DNA from: Chondrilla cf. caribensis
Taxonomy: Eukaryota > Porifera > Demospongiae > Chondrillida > Chondrillidae
Length of the DNA stretch: 64,000 bases
Direction of reading: 5' to 3'
NCBI GenBank assembly: GCA_964020155.1
Contig: OZ026564.1
Coordinates: forward strand, 1,617,174-1,681,173
A model generated the notes under the pieces. The model did no database searches. It worked only from the letters and a program-made list of their open reading frames with translations, and was not told the origin of the DNA. Shown in pieces: positions 49,401 through 63,609 of this stretch. Both the position numbers and the translations under genes were made by a program. Positions within the stretch are counted from its first letter, which is position 1. Each line of letters opens with the position of its first letter.

Positions 49401-52400
49401 CTTTGCCAGGAACAGTTGATTGAAGCTTGTAAGCTTGTTGCAGCAGCTGTTGAGAGGATTGTAATCGCTGCCCAGGTGTGTGCATTCTGTCAACTGTACA
49501 GTGTCACACTCTGCACCTTGTACACATGTAGATACATATGTATGTGCATGTGTATCTGCTGTCATGGACAATAAGTATTGACTTTGTTTTGGTGGCCTTA
49601 TTTTGTTTCCACTTTCAGAAACCTTTCAGGAACAATGTTTGTAGTGATTGCAAACATGTCAGACATTTGCAATGCGAATTAGGATAACTTCAAAAAGCCT
49701 CAATACAGCTCATATTTTCAACTTTGTAACTATCAATGACCCCTTAGAAGCCTTCATATTATTGGGGAAAGTAACTAAGAGGACGCTTTCTTTGGTAGTT
49801 ATGTCCTTTAAAGAACAAACACGTCCATTATGGTACACAACAAGCTATAAAAAAACCGAGTTTCCAGTGCCATAGGAGCCATGCATTTTTACTGGAATTT
49901 GTTAATGACATTGAATGATCTTTGAATGGTTTTCTGGCAATCATTGCTGTATTCACTGTTCATAAGGGTTGCCATCTTCCTCTGCAGGCTGCCTGTGATG
50001 ATGATGATGCCCTTCGTGATTTGGGGGCTGCAGCTACAGCTGTTACTCAGGCACTACACTCACTCATAACACAGATCAGAGAAGGCTTGAAGGTTTCTGA
50101 TAACAGTCAATACGAAGAGGCATGTGAAGTTATCATAGCGTCATCAGAGAGCTTGGTTAATGCTCTGGGGAATGCTCAGGAGATGGTTTCTCAAGCCAAA
50201 CGTTTGGCAGAAGTGAGTTGTGTATCTGCAATGGTTTAGATAAGCATCGCCATATCAGTGGTGATGCTTATCACACCATTATACACCTTAACCTCTACAC
50301 TTGTTGTGTAGAGGTCAAAGTCTGTAAGTAGCTAAAGTAGAAACACCTTCAAGACAAATTGTCGTTTGATACGAATACATTTTGGTGCACGCTTTGTTTT
50401 TTTTGTAGTAGTGTACATATAGCAAGTATATCCTGACTAGCAAGAGCTGGTTTTGTGGTTACGTTATAGTTTGTTATAACAAATTTCTACTGTGGTCAAC
50501 TAGCAACTGTAACAAATTGTTTTGTAGGCCACTCAGTCTTTGGTGAATTCTATCAAGTTGGAGGCAGAGAGTGAGAGTGATGCAGATGCCCGCAAGAAGC
50601 TTTTGGATGCCGCAAAGTCTCTGGCCGATGCTACGTCAAGAATGGTGGAGTCAGCAAAGGTGTGTGTTGTATACTTGGGGAGGTCTTATGTTGTCATCTC
50701 TTGTGATTCCAACTCACCCTCAATTGTTACAGGGAGCAGCAAAGAACTCTGGTGATCCGACTGCTCAACAGAATCTTCAAGACAATGCTGTTGAACTTCG
50801 TAACATAACTAACTCTACTGCAACTGCAGTGTTGAAGAAGAGAGCTGTACGTAAGCTGGAAATTGCTTGCAGGCATGCCTGCACCATCAGTACTCAACTA
50901 ATAGCAGCTGCCCAAGGTGGCGGGACAAGTAATACCAACGAATCCTCACAGCAGCAACTGATGGCACAATGCAAGGTATGTACGTATGTATGTGTGGTAC
51001 TTACCAAGGTGAGCTGGAGCGAGACCCTCACTAGTGGGACCTGCTGTATTCTGGTCAGGATGTGGATATATCCATCTAGCTATACCTGTCCTCACTGAAG
51101 TTTGTTCCACTTGACCGACTAGTAGGCGACTACGAACCAGGGAAAGTCTCGTGTTTGCATGGTCTTCATAGACACAAACAGGTCTGTTGTTGGTATGTTT
51201 GAGACCATTCTCGGAGGACTATGACTTTGAGTCTTCTTCAGTATATAGTATTTTCTACTGGCACACCTCCTTCCTACAAGCCTTTATGTTCTTGTGTCAC
51301 TGTTGTAGTCCCCTTTCTACTAGTTACTACATGAGAACCTTGTAGGCCTTAGGGCCTTCCTTGTCCAAGGAAGGAAGTCTTGTTGAATCTACCTCACTCA
51401 AAGTCCTTTCAAAATGTATCCAACGCACCAACACCACACCAATGATGTGGTACCTTCAGTCGCATCATCCTTACTCACACATTTGCATGATGACACTAGT
51501 TTGAATACACCTTGTATGTGTATGCATGTACTGGTATATGAACCAAATTGGCAAGGGCCTAATGACTTTGTCTGAACTAGTTATGTAAACGTTTTGTTCT
51601 TGATGATTACCAATCGCACAATGTTAACGTTTCTACTAATATCTATGATTTTAGGCTGTTTCAGAGCAAGTGTCCCACCTGGTGCAGTGTGTACGAGCCT
51701 CCGTCAGTCAACCTGACATGGCTAGCACTCAACTTGGTCTGATCAATGGTTCGCAGTCATTGTTGGCGGTGAGTAGTGGGGTCCCATGAACATACACCTC
51801 TGTACAACTGTGTAATTTTGTTCCCTCTCTCATTTCCAACCAGCCTGCTGGGCGTCTGGTTGCTGCCTCGAAAGCAGCCGTTCCAACCGTCAGCGACCAA
51901 GCTGCTGCTCTTCAGCTGGGAAATTTTGCCAAAGCAACTGCCCAAGCTCTTGCAGAACTCAGGAATGCTTCGAGCAAGGTTGGATTAGTTTTTTTTTCTT
52001 TTTAGTATTGTCTGATGAATCTGTTTTTCATAGCAATTCTTGCTTTTATTGTCACCCTGTTGTGTCTGTGGCTCCTCGTAGGCTGCTGAAGTGTGTGGCT
52101 CACTGGAGATCGATAGTGCCATTGACCTGGTCCAGCAACTCTCCCGAGATATGGATATGTACAAGCGTGAAGCAGCTGCTGGGAAGCTCCTGTTGCTCCC
52201 AGGAGAGACTGTGAGATTTTCTTTCTTTTTCTCGTGTCAGTCTGCGTAGTTTAATTTAGTAATTATCTGGCTTGTTTGTAATGTCCACAGGTTTCATCAA
52301 GTGCTTTGGAATTGGGTGCTATTTCAAAAGCAGTTGGATCCTCCATGGCCCAGTTGTTAACAGCAGCTAATCAAGGCAACGAATCCTACACTGGAGTTGC

Positions 52401-55400
52401 AGCTAGAGAGACAGCTAATTCACTGAAAGTGAGTATTGGTTGGTTGTTTATCTTAACACTGTAGTAATAAATTATTGACTGCAGATCCAATAGCATGAAG
52501 TTGTGTATTCCTAGGAGAAAATTCCAAAAGCCTTAAAAATTGGAAAGATTCTCGTGTTTTTTAATACATCTTTGTCAGTGCACACAAGAAATTGTCAGAG
52601 TGTGTTTATTTTGGGGGAAGGGCATTAGGCAAGGTGTGCAGCTGCACTTCCATTGATACTGTTGTCCGCAATTCATGTCAGTGCATAGTGCTGTACCACT
52701 CATCAAGAGATGAATAACATGTTATAATCGCATTTAGTGTACATTACCAGACAACCAAGATGAATAGTGATATCTGGGCACATACGTGCGTACACATTTT
52801 GAGCCCATTTTCAACTTATTTTTGTGGAAACAAATGGGACTTGAACCTTAATTCCTAACAATGGTTGCTAGTGTGTGTATGAAAATTTTTATATCAGTAA
52901 GTAAACACTGACCAAGCAGAAGGGTTATGGGGAAGTGTAACATTGAAAAAATCAAACTTGATAAGTTTAGAATTGCTGGTGGAATCAGTCCAATCCTGAA
53001 TCCCGTTCATGTGTCAAGTTTGTATCAAGAGTCTGTGAATCTGTCTCCTGTAGGTGCTGGGGAAATCGGTCAGGGGAGTAGCAGCTGGCACCACTGACAA
53101 AGGCACACAAGAGTACATCCTTCAGTCTTCAAAGCAAGTGATGGAACAATCTGTTTCTTTGATCCGAGAAGCCAAAACGTCTGTGGAAGTACCAAATCAG
53201 CCGAATAAGCAACTCAGACTTGCTCAAGTACGTGCTTGTGCTTTTATCCCACTGCTGCATAGTACAGCATGTTTGTATAGAATGTTCAGAGATTGCACAT
53301 CTACTGATAACAGACGTAGTGGAGATGACTCCTGTAATTGAGGAAATTGGAAGAGGTTATGGAATCTATGTGATGGGGGTTAAATAGCTTCCCTCAGGTG
53401 TAATCCTAGAATAAGCTCACTTGCTGGTCACATTTCCACAGAGGAACGGAACTTTTCTATGTTATTGACACTCTTTTTCTTTATAAAGCTAATCCCAAAA
53501 GTACCTTCCAGATACTTTTGCAGACGTAAAACTCCATCAATGGACAGAATTTGCAATACAATTTGCCATTTTCATGTCATCTGCATTAAAGAGTGCAGTG
53601 GCCCTATATAATAATATTCGAATTAAGCTCTTCATTAACATTTATTGTTTAATGATTGTGTGCCAGTAATGATATTGATCATTAAATATTACATCAATAA
53701 TGGAATATCGGCGTGTGAAATGGAAAAGCCTATTCTCAGAAACAGAAGTCATATCTTTTACAGAAGGTTTACTATTATTATTGAAGATGAATGTAGCACA
53801 TTCTTTGCTCACAAACAAACATGCCCAGTGTACGTAATTCCTGTTTTTGTCTTCCCACCAGGCTGCCAAGGCTGTTTCCCAGGCCTTGAATCAGGTTGTC
53901 AACTGCCTACCCGGACAGAGAGATGTAGACCATGCCATCAGAGTGATAGCCGAGTCCAGCCAGGCTCTGCAGAAGTACCAGGTATGTGTGAATAACTGCC
54001 CCTTTGTCCAGTTATGGCTCCACCCAATACCGCTGGTTGTGTCTTTGTAGTTCCCTCCGAGTCATGGTGAGGCGTACCACGTCCTCCAATCCAAGATGAA
54101 GGTCGTTGCAGCTTCCCTGAATGAGTCTGCCGCCTCACTCTTCACTGCCGCACGAGGCACCCCTGATGAACTAGCTATTGCTGCTAAGAACATGAGTCTC
54201 AAGTACCAGGACGTTTTGCAACATGGTTTGTCCACGCACTGCCCTGACGTCTGTTCTATTGATTCACCCTTGTGCAATGTTCGCAGGTTTAACTTTGGCT
54301 GGTGCATCCCATGACAAGCAGACACAAGATTCTGTTATTGGGTATCTGAGGACTATTTCCGTCAGTTCCAGCAAGTTGCTTTTGGCCGCAAAGTCCCTGA
54401 GTGCTGACCCGAATGCTCCCAACGCAATGAACCAGTTGACAGCTGCTGCAAGGTGTGTTTGTACTGTGAAACGTGTACCAATTTGCAGGTACGTACACGC
54501 TGCATGCAATATTGTTATAACTGCAGGGCTGTTACTGATTCAATCAATGAACTCCTGAATGTGTGCACAAGCTATGGACCTGGTCAGCGAGAGTGTGACA
54601 ACGCTTTGAGAAAGATTGAGGTGAGTAAAGTAATTCATGTGATGTTCATGTACGACAACATGTACAATTTCAGAAGCCGTTATGTGTGACAACATGTACA
54701 ATTCCAAGTAGCATTCATGTGTGATGACCTGCAGTTTCTCACACCTTTTGTGTTGTTCTCTGTGCCCTAGGCTGCAGCTACTCTGCTGGAGTCACCCTCT
54801 GAGTCTGTGAACGATGTCATTTATTATGAGTGCCTGGAGATAGTTTCTGAGAGATCTCAAGTAAGTAAGCCATTCTCCTGTAGTGTATTGAGAAGCTCAC
54901 CTTATCAAATCATTTCTCGCATTTCATATGTTATATCTACTGTACACGTCTATTTTCCCTCATAATCCAGTGGATTTATATTAATTACAGTACCAATCAT
55001 GCAAACTAAACATTCAACGGCATACCCGTACCTGTTCTGTACCTGTACTCACTAAGGTCGCCAAAATTGATGATTGTCAGAAATGTGCACCTACGTACGT
55101 AGTGATTGGGATTGTGTATTTTCACTATAATTTTCGATCGCGACTGACGTCGAACTCACCAAACAACCTGAAAGGTATCCGTGGAGTGCCCTAGTGGGTT
55201 TAGCTTTATAGTTTAGGTGTCCCACTGAGAATTCGCATGACCCACAGAACATGCTGTACTTCAAATACGATTTCTCTACTAAAGCTCTAGTAGCAGTCAA
55301 ACACGTATTGAAATAACACTCCATGGTTTTGAGTAGAGCATAAGGTAAGCAAAAGAATGGTCACACCTAGCCGTATCTGTCTGGCATGTATCAATCCTTT

Positions 55401-58400
55401 GTGCATTTTCAGGAAATAGGTACAGCTGTTGAACGTCCAGTTTTGTACGATTGGTACCGTCCATACACAATATCTCCTCTGATTGACTTTGTGCATGTTG
55501 GTCACGTCCACAGGTTGTAGCTCAAACAGGTGCTCAGATCCCACTTCATGCCAAAAATGGGGATATGGACCAGTTGGCTGTCGAGGTCATCAACCTGAGC
55601 AATGCAGTGTGCCAAATCACGGAATCCACAGCACAGGTCAGCGCACTCCTGGGCTCCGTTAGTCTCTCGTAGCCCAGACTAGCTTCTCACCTCCATGTTT
55701 AATTATGACGTCATGCCGACTACATGACATCACTATTTAAATAGGGAGGAGAGAAGTGGGTCTGGGCTATGTGAGACTAGAGGGCTCCGTTATGTTGTAT
55801 TCAATCCTGTGTTGTTCTCTGTGTGAAGCTGAAAATGGCTGCATTGTTATGAGCAATAATAATGTACATCTTGATGTAGGCAATAAATTGATGTTCATGC
55901 TGCACTGCCAAAACATGTCTTTGTATTTTATCATCTATGAAATATTAAACAGAACAGGATTGAAAAGGAACTAGAAAATCTCATACATGTATTTTCAGTT
56001 GAATTGAGGTGATATTTAGGTTTATTATAAGTCTGGAAAAGCCCTAATTACATACATACGTATGAGCAAATCATTCTATGAAAATGGAATGGTTTATTGG
56101 AATGCTCAATGTTTGCCTGTATGTGTTGCATACGAGAACTTCCTTTTATTGCATGCTGTAGTTATCTCATTGTCAACTACTTTGTAACAATTGCTCAGTC
56201 CTTCTGACATAATAAACTGACCATGGACGCAGTGTGAGTATGTTCAGAGATTATGATTGTTTTGCATGTCCTTAGAGTGCCTACCTGGTGGGGATAGGAG
56301 ATTCCACCAGCACTGCTGCCCAGCAAGGACTTATTGACCAGAGTTCATTTGCACGGGCAAGCCAAGCAATCAGCATTGCATGTCAAAGTTTGCTCAATCC
56401 ATCTTCGAACCAACAGCAGGTTAGATGCAAGTTATTTTCTCCAAATCGTAGCTACTTTTATAAAAAGTTCCTACTGTTTTTGTGCCAGGTCCTTGCTGCA
56501 GCTACTGTCATTGCGAAACACACAAGTGTGTTGTGCAATGCTTGCAAAACTGCTTCCCAGCGTACGTCCAACCCAGTGGCTAAGAGGCACTTTGTCACGG
56601 CAGCCAAAGAAGTGGCAAACAACACTGCCAACTTGGTGAAGAACATCAAGGCTTTGGCAGGGCAACTCACCCCTGAGAACAGGTGGAGATTGTGTTTGTG
56701 CAGTTGAACGTACCTACTGCATGCAAATGGGTGATCTCGATCAACAGTGAAAATGTTATAATATTGTTTCACTCATTTGAAAAATGGCACAGATCAGATT
56801 GCTATGTAATATTAACTAGAATGGAATAATGTGAAACATGATGTAGTAATGGTTGAATTAGGAGACCAGGGTTCAGGTTTATTGACTGATGTCAATTATC
56901 ACCCAATCATGGACGTTGACAGATGCCCATTAACAGCCTTTGAAAGCAGCAATCATGGGACATTAGTCAAAATAGGTAAACCTTGGTATTTCATTGTTCA
57001 TCTATAGCGTGTTCATGTATTCTGCCAGTGTAGACTTCATCTAATTTCTAGGGATGGTATGCATTCACATTGAGCCAAAACTCTATTTTCAATATCGTCA
57101 CTTTCACCAGCCTCATTAATAGCATCTTCCTCACTTGTTAATCCAAGCCGAACAAAGCTAGTTGGCCGATTTAAATTTCTTCCTGTCTATCAAGGCACAG
57201 CCAAGCCACACTTGTAATGGATTCTTTTTCCTCTTATCAGTTCAATTTGAAGCAATGTCTGTAAAGCTTGCTTGTTATCCTGAAGTTCTGTTTGTTTTCG
57301 CTATCTAGGGAGGCGTGTGCCTCAACCACCAAGCCCCTGATTGAGTCGGTGGATGCTTTGACAACATTTGCATCTTCTCCTCAATTCTGCTCAACTCGTG
57401 CTGTTATTGGAGAAAAGGTATGCAAGCATTTCAATATCACATGTGTATGTATAAGTGTATACTTATTGTATTATGCGTGTGTGGTATGTTGCATGGGCAG
57501 ATCAATGTTCAAATATCTGTGCTATTGGCATGATTTCCTTTGCTATTCCACACTTGTAATTGTTGTTGAAACTAGTCAGTCAATTGCCCAACAACTCATT
57601 CTCCAACTATAATAGCATTGCTGCATGAGAGTTAGTAAACATTCATATTGTTTTATATGGAAACATACCACATAACAACTAAAGTACTTCTACTGGAGGA
57701 CTGTAGCAGATACAGACACCTTGGCTTGATTGTTGATGCAAGCTTAGCCAAAATATCCATATATCTGCCACAGCCCAACCAGAGGTACATACTTCAACTA
57801 TCACATGTTGTATTCTATTGGGTATGTAGGGTCGAGAAGAGATGCAGCCCATTTTGTTGGGAGGGAAGTCTGTCATTGCCTCCAGCTGTAGTCTCCTAGC
57901 AGCTGCCAAGAGTCTGGCTGTCAACCCAAACGATGCTGCTACTTGGCAACAGATAGCTGCCCAAGCTAAGGCACTGGGTGAAGCCGTCAGAACGCTGATT
58001 ACAGCATTGAAGTATGTTGGTTGTTTTGAATACAGTGGAACCTCTCTATTAAGGACACTTTGGGACCTTAATTTTAGTCCTTATTACAGAAGTTTCCTCA
58101 ATTCAGAGGTAATTTGATACGCTACAGTACTACACTGGGACACAGAATGGTGTCCTTATTATAGAGGTTTCTGCAATTCAGAGGTTTGTAATAGAGAGGT
58201 CCCACTGTATTTGATGTGAACGTGTTGTAAAATGTGACAATAGCTACTGTCACTGATTGCTTGTTATGTCTTTTACCAACCCTACTTGTTAACAGGGAAA
58301 AAGCTCCTGGACAACGTGAATGTGAAAAGGCAATTGAACTGTTAATGGCCACTTTGGGCAAAATGGATAAGGCTGGAATGGCAGTGTTGTCTCAGAATCT

Positions 58401-60799
58401 ACCACCCATGGCTTCCAGCAGTCTCGAAGGGTTTCAAGATCGTGTTTTGCAGTCTGCCAGTGAAATTGGTGAAATCGTTGACCCGTTGACAATAGCCGCT
58501 TTGGGAGAAGCAGAGAACCTCGGACACAGGGTCACAGCACTCGCCAACCAGTTCCCACAGCTGGCAGCCGCTGCCATTGGTCTCATTTCCAGGACACAAA
58601 GCTCTCAGTTACAAATGTCTCTTGTTGAAGAAATAAAAACTGTCATAGAGTCTGCTCTGCAGCTGTTGTACGCATCAAAGGAAGCAGGAGGAAACCCTAA
58701 AGTATGCCTCGTGAATGAGTATTTGTTGTGGGTACAAGTGTGGTGAAATGAGTGTGTGTTTGTTGTAGTCTACCTCCCAAGATGAAGTGAACGAGGCGGG
58801 GGAGCTCGTGAAGAATGCGGTGAGAGAACTGTCCGAAACCATCCAGAGTGCTGGCAGCGAAGTGGTTCTTGTCAACGCTTTGATGGACGAAGTCACCAAA
58901 GCCTCAGCAAGGGTAGGTCATGGTCAGCTCCTCCATTTGTTATATAAATCAGATTTATGTACTCTTTGCTACGTTGTGAGGACTTGACGTTTGTATTTGA
59001 TTCACTTCACTGCATCCCCATTAATTTATGTATGTAGATACGACAATGTGTGTACAAAATGTGTGTGGTCTTGTTATTACCTTAAGTAGTCTCATTACTG
59101 AGGCATTCCTATTACTGAGGTGGTCTAATTGCCGAGGTTGTCCAATTACTGAGGTGGTACTATTGCTGATGAGGTTCTATTACTAATGTAGTTCTGTTTC
59201 CAAAGTGGTTCCGTTGCTGAGGTGGTCCCGTTACTGAGGTGGTCCTGTTACTGAGGTGGTCCCATTACTGAGGTGGTCCTATTACTGAGGTGGTCCCATT
59301 ACTTGAGTGGTCTTCCAATGGTCTTCTACTTTATTTCGACCTCATCTGTAATGGATGAATAGATGTATTTTGGATTGAATCTTATGTTTATTGTATCCAT
59401 GTACTTACATACCTAGGTCGATGAAATAGCTCCAGAGAGTTCTAAGAGTTTCACTGACTACCAGGAGAGTATGTTTGACCTGTGCAAGTTGGTGGCCAAA
59501 AAGAGTCAGGAAATTGCCGTTCACACCAGCCAAGACCCAAGCGCCCTCACCGTTGACGCCAAGGAGCTGAGCGATGCCTACTGCCAACTTGCCGATGAGA
59601 CCCGCGGAGCTATTGGGGCAACAGAAACGCCTGAAGTATGCATTCAAGTGTTTCTATTCCGACTCTGACATATGAATGTAGTATGAATGGACATGTTTAC
59701 TTGTGGTTGTAGGTTGCCATACGTCTCAAGAAGTGTGTCTGTAGTTTGGGGACCACCACTGTTGACTTCCTATCAACGTTGTCTGCAGTTGCTTCTAATC
59801 CAGATGACTCGGGCTCTAAACGGACACTGCTCAATTGCAGTAAGGCAGAGCTGGAGAAGGTATGATGCACACATAATAGGTTCATACCTACGCCCTATTG
59901 CAGCTGTTTTACTGCCTGTACTTGCTCCTAAGGTCTCCAATATGATTGCTGCTCTGAAGAGCGGTTCAAAGGGAACGCAAGCATGCAACGAAGCCATTTC
60001 CACCATCCGAGGGCTCATTGGGGACTTGGAAACCACCGCCATGTTTGCAGCTGCAGGTGCATTGCAGGAGACCTCTGATAAAGGCTTCACTGAACACCGG
60101 GAGAACATCCTACTGAATGCTAAAGTGACTGTTTATGTCGGTTTTCCTCTAAGAACATTGCTTGATGCCTTTGTCATGCCTCACTGTAGGTCCTTGTTGA
60201 AGACACCAAGAATCTCGTTGGAGCGGCTGGCTTGACCCAGGAACGCTTGGCTGAAGCAGCGATAAAGGCCGTCACCACTATCACCAAGGAAACCGAATAC
60301 ATCAAGTTGGGTGCAAGCTTCCTTGGTCCGGATGACATCGAGGCTCAGGTAAGTAAACACATTGATAGAACCTACATGATGTTATCATGGATACTTGACG
60401 TATTAAGCCTAACTAGTGTATTATAATTTTGATGCAAGTTTGTTCCTTGTGGACAAATCCTTCGGTTTGATACATATCCAGTAATATTATAGGTACATAT
60501 GTACGTACATATCTGCGTATCTTAGAATAATTTATTTATACTCTGTTTGTTGACAAACGCCTCCTTCAGTTTAGCAAACAATTACTCTCAAACTTGCTAA
60601 AATTCCTTAGCGGCTGCCTTGGACCGTTCTAAGGGGTTTGGGGGTTATTTCAAGCGTTCCTTTCAGTAGTCAACAAAACTATATATCACTGTACTTTTTC
60701 CAACACGTTATTGAGTTATTATGTTTCCGTTGTGGGGAGTTACATGATTGGATGCAAGGTGTGACACTGTGGGAATTGCGTCCGTGGGGTGGGCGTTTC

Positions 60800-60857
<58 letters not shown>

Positions 60858-63473
60858 TGTACCAACTGTGGTGAGGAATCTTCTGCTATACCCGTCTCTT
60901 TGTTGCTGTTCCAGGTCCTGCTTTTGAACGCAGCCAAGGATGTTGCCCAGTCCTTGAACGACCTCATTTCAGCCACCAAAGCTGCTGCAGGCAAACCTGT
61001 GAATGACCCTACTATGGACACATTGAAAACATCAGCCAAGGTGAGGTGCTGCATGTGAGATGTATTTGTACCTGATTGTGGTATGTGGAGGGGAAGGTCG
61101 GTGTACTACGGGCATTCCATAGCTGCTTGTACAATTCACAGACTGATGTGGGCTTTAAAACTATACCTGTAAAACTACACACTATACCTGTAAAACTATG
61201 CAGGTATAAAAGCTGTGTGATTCAGAGAATATACGTATAAGTGTCTTATACAACAGGTGTTCATAGTTCAAAAAATTATGCTGAAAGTAGCTTGTTTCTA
61301 TCTACAGTGGAGCCTCTCTATTAAGGACACTTTGGGACCTTGATTTTAGTCCTTATTACAGAGGTTTCCTCTATTCAGAGGTCACTTAATACACCACAGT
61401 ACTACACTGGGACACAGAATGGTGTCCTTATTATAGAGGTTTCTGCAATTCAGAGATTTGTAATAGAGAGGTTCCACTGCGTTAATTTGTTCAAATTATC
61501 CCAAATTACCTCTCTAAATTCATTATAGTAATCAAAAAAAATTAAATTACAGTACATGGATTCACCATAATTCTTCTCCAAAATATAGTGAATTAATGCA
61601 ATTGGTAGATTAGCTGTATCTTCGTTATTTACTTATTTAATAATTGTACGGGAAATTGTGGTGGATAATATATTTTACAGATATGTATATCAGTGATGGA
61701 TCAACAAGAAAAAATTTTAGATAAAATGACTAATAATGCATGTTTCACTTTGCATGTACACTGTATGTTTTGTGTTCACCTCACCTCGGTGTCTCGGTTG
61801 TAGAATATGGTGACCAGTGTGTCCTCGCTGCTGAAGACAGTGAAGAACGTTGAAGATGAAGCTGGCAAGGGGGTCCGAACTCTTGAGAATGCAATAGAAA
61901 GAATAGCCTCTGAAATCTCTGTACGTAGTGCATCCCATATTTACAGTGTTTATTGTCCTGTAACTGTATATTTATCTGTTATTTGTTCAAGGACCATGAA
62001 ACCCCTGAAGTGCCCAAGGTCATGGCAACTCCGGAGCAGCTGATTCGTAGCACGAATGCCGTGACTATGGCAACCGCCAAAGCTGTGTCTGCTGGTAATT
62101 CAACTCGCCAAGAAGATGTGACTGCAACAGCCAACATGTCGAGAACTGCCATTGCCGACATGTTGAAGTATTGCAAAGTGAGTTGTAGCAACAGACTCGG
62201 TTACAATAGATCTTTTAGTTAGTTCACATTTTGTGAATCGATTAGCCTCATTTGTAGTGATGCACCCAACTCCATGTGAAGTGAATTCTCACTATTGTAT
62301 TGGTTTTGGGGATCATTGGTGGATGAAAGAGTTTGCCAGCTCAGCGAGTATTCTCTGTACATATACTAAGCTCTATTGAAGAGAATCTTTGCTTACAAAG
62401 AGCATTTGTCATAAAGCATGATTCTATTCATTCATTTTCCGTACATTAGTTGTGAGGAGCTTGTGAATTATGTTAAGGATGTAGGGTCATGCGATATTCC
62501 CTGCTACGTTATATGCACATATGATGTGATAAACAGGAAGATGCTGAGATACGTACTGCCAAGTTATCTTGCACAAACTTACTCAAAATTTGTAAGCAAC
62601 GTTGATCCTTCACTACTAACAGCACTAACAGCAATGGCAACCCATGTAGTGTTTATTATTATTATCCAGTAACACTGTGTTTTTATAGCATGTATAATGC
62701 TCGTTGTTAGCAAAATTTCACTTTAACAGAGGTTGATATACATTCAGGAAATCATCATCAAGCTGGCAATGGGTGAAATTACTAGTATTGAACTTCACTG
62801 TTCATTTTGTATGTATTTTTTAGGCTGCAGCCTACAAGGCGGAGACGAAGGAACTCAGAGATCAAGTTCTCAAATCTGGTAGTGACTGTGCAGTGGCCTT
62901 CAAGACTTTGCTGGAACACGTCCACGAGGTTGTCAAGAAACCCACGTATGAGAAAAAGCAAAAATTGCTGCCGCTGTCACGTGAAATTGCTGCTGCCGTA
63001 GCTGATATCGTCAGCTCTGCCGAGGCCCTGAAGGGACCAGACTGGGTGAACCCGGAAGATCCCACTGTGCTTGCCGAGAGTGAGCTCATAAAAGCCGCTG
63101 CACAGATTGAAGCTGCTGCCAAAAAGCTTGACGAACTCCAGCCAAGACCTACAGTGGTTTGTTACTTCAAAGCTAGTGTCCATAATGGTGTAGTGTCAGC
63201 ATCCAATTGTTTATTTTAGAAAGTGGATGAGAGCCTCACTGTGGATGAGCAGATAGTGGAAGCCACCATGAACATCGCCAAGGCAACAAGTCAGCTGCTG
63301 AAAGCTGCTACAGACTCACAAAGGGAACTGGTTGCCCAAGGCAGGGTTAGTTTAGTGAACAATTTATTCGAAACTTTACATTAGGTGGTTTTTCCGGTTG
63401 AGATTCGCAGCAAGGGATGGGTAGTTTTGAAGAGGTGTTTGGAATGAGCCCTTTATTACTGTCCAATTGTCTT

Positions 63474-63551
<78 letters not shown>

Positions 63552-63578
63552 TGCACACACACACACACACAAACGTGC

Positions 63579-63609
<31 letters not shown>
